From: Pelobates cultripes
Lineage: Eukaryota > Chordata > Amphibia > Anura > Pelobatidae
Direction: 5' to 3'
Length of the DNA: 64,000 bases
Assembly (NCBI GenBank): GCA_933207985.1
Contig: OW240917.1
Location: 103,750,874 to 103,814,873 of the forward strand
Part shown: one piece after another, positions 58,092 to 64,000 of the stretch
How the letters are laid out: every line of letters starts with the position of its first letter
Numbering within the stretch: the stretch's first letter is position 1
Position numbers and translations under genes: made by a program
Notes under the pieces: model-generated
What the model was told of the DNA's origin: nothing
The model's input: the letters and a program-made list of their open reading frames with translations, nothing else
The model's database searches: none

Positions 58092-58610
58092 TTAAAGGTA
58101 AATGTTATTCCAAGCACTATAGCTTCCTTTAGTGGCCCTTTCACTCACATGACCCCATTCTCGCCCCCGTAGAGCAGAACCATTTTGTCACTTACCTGAA
58201 TCCAGTGTTGATGTCCCTCGGTGCTGAGTCAGGCTCCGTCTTGGCTCCTCCTTCCTCCACGTCAGCTGACGGCCAGGATCTACTGTGCATGAATGGCAAG
58301 CGCTTTAGCACACCCCTGTAAGAAAGCATTGTATAATGCTTTTCTGTGGAGTTTTGGGTGACACTGGATGTTCTCATGTGTGAGGACATTCAGCATCAGT
58401 TAGGTAACTAAAAGTCTCTAATGACCCAGATGTCCCTCTAATGGCTGTCTGGTAGACAGCCACTAGAGGTGGAGTTAACCCTGGATAGTAATTATTGCAG
58501 TTTCTCAATAACTTCAATAATTACTTTTGCAGTAGTAAGGGAACTGTGACAGTGCATCCAGACCACTTCAGTGAGCTGAAATGGTCTGGGAGCCTTTAGT
58601 GTCCCTTTAA
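58092..58610. mobile_element. T2-like MITE, about 519 bp
   Basis: Begins TTAAAGGTAAATGTT and ends TTAGTGTCCCTTTAA, i.e. inverted TTAAAGG ends with TTAA at both borders. Contains CTGTCTGGTAGACAGCCACT and the CCAGACCACTTCAGTGAGCT hairpin, matching 12195-12560 in the other orientation. Confidence 0.7.
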
Positions 58611-59399
58611 TTATTCTTTGCTAAAAATAAAACAGTAGTTTGGCTCCTGGTTTCTTAAATTGCTACAAAGTTATGAAAAGAAAAGAAAAATGACTAAATA
58701 ATAAATATATACTAAGTAGTGTATCGTGACAAAATCTGAGTCAAGCTGAAATATCTTAACCAAAACATCCAAGCTAGCAAATTGAATGAAATGGAAATAT
58801 CACACACTCATCTACATGCACTGTACTTCGCTATTAGTAAATAACCTCTTAGAGTTTTTAGAAAAACAGGGAACACCTAGGCACATTAGTCAGACTAGAT
58901 TAAATAGTTTGAATGGAATGCATATACAAAGCATGATAATTTTTTTTTTTTTTTAAAGTCTTTGCAGAGAACCTTGGATGCTGTTATCTTAGAGACAAAG
59001 AAATCAAAGAATTTCTGGTGTAACATATCAGATCAGATTCTGTTCGTATTTCAAAAGTGATCCCCTAGTTCACATTCATTTGATAAAAAGCACAATTTAA
59101 TATATACAGCTGATTCTTTTGTCAAAGAGATTTAAAGATTTTATATTGTATTACAACGGCAAATACCATTTTATAAATATATAATTAATTTGACACCCTA
59201 AGTCTCAGATTCATTACTGGAGAATTCAGTTCTAATGTAGAGCTGTAAATATAGTAAAAAGAAGATATATAAAAAAAGAGAGAAAATCTATCTGTCAGGA
59301 CTATTATTCATAGAAAAGTCTCCACTTTCTCACCTAATGCTACTGCCTCCTCCATAAACACAAATTTGTCTTCAACTCCCTGGTATCTCAACCTTGGCT
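58611..59399. other. Unassigned AT-rich stretch
   Basis: No recognised feature. Confidence 0.3.
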
Positions 59400-59880
59400 T
59401 TATAATGAACTCAGAAAATTTTGTCACTCTGTATGCTTTGCAGAACGTACTGGAAAGACATCACCCTCCCCATATAACCTAGCTACCTACCACTCTCTTA
59501 ATCAATACTCCATCTCCCTAGAAGCCATAAAAGGTTTTTACCACATATCATTCCCTCATTTTTACCAGGCTTGATTAATTTAATTCCCTTCTACTTGGTC
59601 ATCCACGGGAATACAAGACTCCATTGCTCCGCTTCAACCAATGCAAAATGCTGCTGCCAGCATACTCCTTAACATGCCTCATTCTACTTTTGCCTGATCC
59701 CATCTACAAAAGCTCAGCTAGCTTCTGGTTCACCAGCGACCTATTTTCAAATATCTTACTGTTGTGCTCTAATTCCTCCATAACTTTGCTCCTCCCTACC
59801 TTTTCTCACTTATCTCTTGCTTAACTCCAAACCATCCTCTGTGCTCCCTTAACTCCACCTTTCATACCCAACCCCACACC
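59400..59880 (+). pseudogene. Highly decayed LINE polymerase remnant (L2/CR1 group?)
   Basis: Fragments in several frames recall the L2/CR1 polymerase end: RFNQCKMLLPAYSL (for xxxQNAAARLLT) and ASFWFTSDLFSNILLL (for the LHWLPVxxRI.FKILLL block). Many frameshifts. A weak match that depends on order and spacing. Confidence 0.3.
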
Positions 59881-60181
59881 CATGGGCCCTCACAATTCCA
59901 CTAATTTTTACTTACTGGAACATACTTAATTTCCACATCCAATCTATCACCTTTCTTTAATCTTTTAAAGGCACACTGTAGCCTTTTTGGTAATTTCTTA
60001 ACCCAATTTCTCACTGCTGAACATGTCTGACCAGACAACCCTCCCATTATTCCCTAATCTTCATTAGTGTGGCCACCACCCATGTTTCTTCTTGTCCTCC
60101 AGATACATATCTTCCATACAAATTCAAATTGATTCTGGGATGATCCCCATCTTGGGATTCTTTGGAGTATAGGAGACAATA

Positions 60182-60404
60182 AAACTACATGCCCAAGCGG
60201 CCGCTATGTTTTTCACATAGCTTAATGGAGACCATTCCCCTACCAAGATGGCCGCCGCGCCCTTATTTTCCCTTTACCTAGCCGTTTTTCGGCTATTTCC
60301 CTTCCTCTCCCTCCCTCTCCCCTCTGGTCCACGGCCACTCCCCTCTTTTGAGCCTACCATATGGCTCTGAAATTCCCTCGGTAGAAAGCTTGGGCATGTA
60401 GTTT
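60182..60404. mobile_element. 223 bp MITE with perfect 17 bp inverted ends
   Basis: AAACTACATGCCCAAGC (60182-60198) and its exact reverse complement (60388-60404). A further copy of the end, AACTACATGCCCC, follows at 60412-60424, making an additional hairpin with 60392-60403. No coding. Confidence 0.7.
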
Positions 60405-60698
60405 AAGAAACAACTACATGCCCCAGCATACCGAGTGACCGGAAGTGATGTCGCGCTTATGACGCGCGTCACATGATTCAGGAAATAGCAATAATATTCC
60501 TTTACATACACCTCGTTTTTATACTATAATTATATATTTTAAATCCTATTAGCTATATCTATGTATCTAAGATTTTTTTTGCTGTTTTATGTGAGTAATT
60601 ACAATCTGCTCTGTGATTGGTCAGAGCAGTTTTGGCGCAATTTTCAAAGTTGTTCTAAGCCTATATAAACCCTAACTAGCCAGGTTAACATGTTTTTA

Positions 60699-60738
60699 AT
60701 CCATTGATAAAGCCTATATTGTTGAAACGCGTTTGGAT
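60699..60738 (+). ncRNA. Decayed hammerhead-like motif
   Basis: Stem I ATCCA/TGGAT (60699-60703 with 60734-60738) is good. The core is TTGATAA (60704-60710) with two departures from CUGANGA. GAAACGCGTT (60724-60733) keeps the minimal stem III. Stem II is weak. Probably inactive. Confidence 0.5.
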
Positions 60739-60850
60739 ATTGTACTGTTTTTTAATTACTGTTAATAAATAGATTTTGGTCATTTTATTCTTTTGCACCA
60801 TTATATTTTATTTATTTTTATTTTTTAACTACCTGGCTTTTTATCTATTG

Positions 60851-61320
60851 TCTCCTATACTCCAAAGAATCCCGAGGTGGGGATCATACAACCCATGCCT
60901 ATATCATAGAGCAGTTAGCCTGCCCTATACATTGTGAGTATATTTTATTATATTTTATATACCAGCATTATTATTACTGAGAGTCCTATTGCTGTTTTAT
61001 TATCTTCTCCCTGAGCTCCTGTTACCATCTTAAAGAACTATTTCAAAGAACGCTCACCACATATCCCAGAGACGGGGATCATACCGTTGCATGCCTACTA
61101 TACTAGAGCTAGTATAAGCTCTATTAAATGTGAGTGTATCTATTATATTTTAATACTTTTTATCCACTTTTGGGACAGTGCTGCTTTTCGTTTTATCTTC
61201 CCCCTGGTTGCCTGTCACTACACTGAAGAGGAAGCTCACTGTATATCCTACAAGCAGGGATAATACCGCTGCAAGCTATTCATACCAGAGCTGGATTAAG
61301 CTCTACTAAAAGTGAGTATT
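60851..61320 (+). repeat. Tandem repeat, unit about 185-190 bases, three units
   Basis: GGGGATCATAC (60879), GGGGATCATACC (61074) and GGGATAATACC (61257) each start a block with a CATGCCTA-like word, a TAGAGC.AG phrase, TAAGCTCTA and GTGAGTATAT. Confidence 0.7.
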
Positions 61321-61639
61321 ATCTCTTCTTTTTTATTTGGATACCTCTTGGATCATTCTCTACCATCTCATAATCCATCGCCCTCCTCCATATATCAGTA
61401 AGGAGCAAAATTCCACAACTTCAGAGACCAACATAAGACCAAGTTTCACTACACTGGACTTTATTTCAGTACCCTAATTAGGACTTTTAAAATTTTGTTT
61501 ATTGGCGCAGTCCCATCCTTCTGTTTGTTTGCTTTCTGTATTTATCTTAAGGACACTTGAGGGAGTCCTTGTTTGGGATTGCTGCCCTTTGTATCTCTTT
61601 CTGATATATAAGCGCTGACTCCACTCTCTGTTTTTTGCC

Positions 61640-62240
61640 CTCCAGAAGCCCGTGGCAAGGTTCTGTTCTCCCAGGCTGATTACCAATAATATTGGTAATG
61701 ACGGTTCTGGAAGTGGAAGCAGTGGTGGAGAAGGTGGCAGCAGTCTTCATAGCCAAGGATGAGGTCATGGCACTATAGGTGAGAATTGATTGGGAAACAT
61801 AACCTCTTCTCCTACCCCTCTTCAATTTCTATTTGAGAGTAGGACATAACATTGATAATGGTGGGTTTGTTTTTCTTGTTGTAATAAATGAAGCATATGA
61901 ATTATTGTGTATTGTATAAAGACAACTTTATTCCGCAAAATAGTTGTTTGTGTTGCAAAATTGGTTCTTTGTGGATTTACTACTCTTACGTTATTGTGTT
62001 TGATTAAGAAACACTACACAGTGCTAGCACACTAGACTGAACATTACTTAGAGAAAAAAAATAGGATTATCTTTTTTCAGTTAACAAAAAAATTGATCCA
62101 GGCTAGGCAAGTAGAAGTTTTTTTTTCCTTTTTCTTTTTTTACTAAACATGACAATACCCTAAAAAAGATTTTCTTTCTCCAAACAGTAAAAAAAAAATA
62201 CTTTTAACAACTGTATATTGGTAATCTAGGATCAGCGACA
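61640..62240 (+). repeat. Dispersed repeat B, copy 2
   Basis: Same order of phrases as 36700-37110: GCAGCAGTCTTCATAGCCAA, ATGGCACTATA, TTGATAATGGTGGG, GTTTGTGTTGCAAAATTG, CAGTTAACAAAAAA and TTTCTCCAAACAGT. Unknown class. Confidence 0.6.
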
Positions 62241-64000
62241 AAATTAGTATCTCATATTGTTATGTTTCCTGTGTGGTTCCAATTATAACATTCAGTGCTA
62301 TATTATTTCCTTATGTGAGTAACTGTTACCAAATATCACTGGACTTTAAAACATGGATTTCAGTCAACCTTTTATTCTTTCTCAAGCACATACCCGCTTC
62401 ATTCAGTAATAGCCAAAGATGGTTTCCAACTGTCACATATAAACCTAAATATTCCATAGGGTGTGTCCCATTATTCCCAAAGTTGTAGTTATCTCAGAAC
62501 CTATCCCCCACTCAACGTTGTACCAAGTACCCTGGCAGTAGCTAGCTAGACACAGCAGCATACAAAACCTCGGCTTACACTAGACTCAATAACCCAGACT
62601 ACTTTCTACTCCCAAGCAGGCACAGCAAGGTTAAAACACACATGTAACTGCTGGTCTGGCTCATTCATTATCTGCAGGCAAAGTGTTTGGAAAAATCCAG
62701 CTTCTAAGTATGGTATTATTTTATTGTTCCTCCTTTTACCCTTTATTGGTTAGTTGTCTCTTCATCTGTGAATAAACCAATATTTAGTGGTTGCTCACTA
62801 ATCATCATTAATTTTTTTTGCTACCTCTTGATTAGACAGGAGATCCAACCCACATGATTCGTACCTCTTGTCCATCATGGCAAACTAAGCAGGTTACCTT
62901 TCCTCCATCCCATTCTTCTTTTTTCTGTAGACAGGAATAGCGCTGTGAACCAAAAGCTGAAATGAGCATGCTCAAGCTAGAGCAAGGTGGCTCTCCTGAG
63001 ATTCTAGCAAGTAATGTCTTGAAAATTTGAATTTTGTCCAATCACCTTAAGTCAGCCAAATTGCAGTTTAACATGAAAATAATTTCTAAGTCTACTGTAT
63101 ACGTATTGTCTTATGAATGTGTACATTGAAGCTGACAGTTACATATTATTTTGCCAAAATGTGTTAGGCGATGTGTAACTTATGAAGAACTAATAACATT
63201 TCCAATAATACATTCAAAACAAACGGATGCTACATTTCCAACTAACCAGAGCATAGAAATAGTCTATGTAGACAAAGCTTTTCTTTCAAAATAATGACCC
63301 ATAATTGCTTATTTAAAGATGTAACCTGCAAGGTTAACAGCGTACTTACAAATTCTTAGTGCAAGAGATATTAGAATGTAGAACAAGCTTACTTAATACT
63401 TAATATGAGAGACGTCGTCCCAGATTATTGATTGCCTTTGATTAATAATAGCTTAATCACTGGGCACTGCTTATAATATATACAAGAGGGGCAAAGACAT
63501 GCCTTTTGATAAATTATTATTCCTGGTCTTTGTGTTTTTCTTTTCCAATAGTATTAGCATATAAAACAGCTTTATCTTCAAAATAGCATTGTTTAAACAC
63601 AGATAATCCCTTCAACATTTCATATAACAAACACTATATATGGAAGTGAATTACATAGAACATACAATGGTATAGTATTTGTTCTAATTTTACAGAAAAC
63701 ACCATGGGTTTTGTTTTTTGCACATTTTATGTGCTTACATTTTGCACTTACTACGTGTGCTCTTTTTTGCACTATATGTATATGGTTTGTGTGCTCTGTT
63801 TTGCACTTTATTCATGTGACCTTGGCCCTACATTAAGAGCTTTTCTGTCACATGATTAAGAAATAATGTCAAGGATTGGGTATTTATTTGTACTAGGGTA
63901 TTAACTGAATGGCAGTTAGAACACTTAATGTTTACTTAGATTGGGTTTATGGATTGTGTGTTGGATTTTTATATGGTGGCACTACTGTAAAATGTTGATG
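62241..64000. other. Unassigned stretch to the window end
   Basis: Mainly AT-rich. 62480-62560 has TCCCC.ACTC and GGCAGTAGCTAGCTAGA, like 37140-37370, so repeat B may reach 62560. 63715-63815 contains TTTTGCAC words spaced 25-40 bases. No gene. Confidence 0.3.

Larger units (their letters stand above)
60139..60888. repeat. 42 bp inverted repeat bracketing a PLE 5' region
   Basis: 60139-60180 and 60847-60888 are reverse complements with about two mismatches (core CCTATACTCCAAAGAATCCC on the right arm). The right arm belongs to the first unit of the tandem array at 60851-61320, so the left arm is the same unit turned round. Confidence 0.75.
60430..61500 (+). mobile_element. PLE 5'/terminal region with promoter motif, hammerhead and tandem repeats
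   Basis: Order: GTGACCGGAAGTGATGTCGC (60435-60454), GCGC/CGCG-rich segment, TATATAAA (60662), hammerhead-like motif (60699-60738), AATAAA (60765), then three tandem units. ETS-like motif plus hammerhead matches copies 1 and 2. No ORF follows inside the recognisable part, so the element is truncated. Confidence 0.6.

Overview
The window looks like non-coding, repeat-filled DNA of a vertebrate, most probably an anuran amphibian (frog). No host gene can be recognised. The evidence is the combination of repeats: Penelope-like retroelements with GIY-YIG endonuclease and hammerhead-type motifs, TTAA-flanked elements beginning TTAACCCCTTAAGG, T2/Kolobok-like MITEs beginning TTAAAGGGACA, CR1- and L2-type LINE ends, Ty3/gypsy and DIRS-like debris, Tc1 and hAT transposons, and long TG/TCAGTGAG minisatellites. 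The DNA is AT-rich. Essentially every coding signal belongs to a transposable element and almost all are broken. One 100-base assembly gap (N) lies at 43477-43576.

Layout. 1-3.2 kb: Penelope-like element (PLE) with reverse transcriptase remains, GIY-YIG endonuclease, ETS/CRE-like promoter motifs and a complete-looking hammerhead ribozyme fold. 3.6-6.2 kb: L2-like LINE end (minus), L1/Tx1-like fragment (plus), Ty3/gypsy RT-RNaseH-integrase remnant (minus). 6.6-6.95 kb: PLE fragment with a hammerhead core inside an inverted repeat. 8.07-10.2 kb and 18.66-20.73 kb: two copies of a 2.1 kb TTAA-flanked element full of hairpins. 10.5-11.9 kb: 620 bp-arm foldback, related to 40.6-41.1 and 56.3-57.9 kb. 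12.2 kb: T2-like MITE. 15.1-18.4 kb: gypsy LTR plus gag start, CR1, tyrosine-recombinase-like scrap, L2-like LINE end. 22-24 kb: GC module and probable solo LTR. 28-30 kb: TG repeats, two PLE ends, a 42-46 bp degenerate tandem array and one unexplained 154-codon ORF. 31.8-34.9 kb: hAT element swollen by minisatellites. 36-37.9 kb: dispersed repeat and a second copy of the hAT insertion site without the transposon. 44 kb: DIRS-like gag remnant and PLE end. 46.9-49.4 kb: Tc1 fragment and near-complete Tc1 pseudogene. 50.1-50.8 kb: small hAT. 52-58.6 kb: MITEs, GC/minisatellite module, a PLE with 16 bp target duplication, foldback element, T2 MITE. 59.4-62.2 kb: old LINE, PLE 5' region with hammerhead-like motif and tandem repeats, second copy of the dispersed repeat.

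How the parts work together. The coherent theme is the PLE set. Three loci share the order CCGGAAGTGA motifs then hammerhead-like motif, two of them just downstream of a GIY-YIG endonuclease, and four more loci keep only a hammerhead-like end. This looks like a family whose promoter and self-cleaving ribozyme travel together in its terminal repeat. The remaining elements are independent insertions, often nested. Assignments rest on motifs read by eye; element borders are approximate unless a target duplication or terminal repeat is stated.
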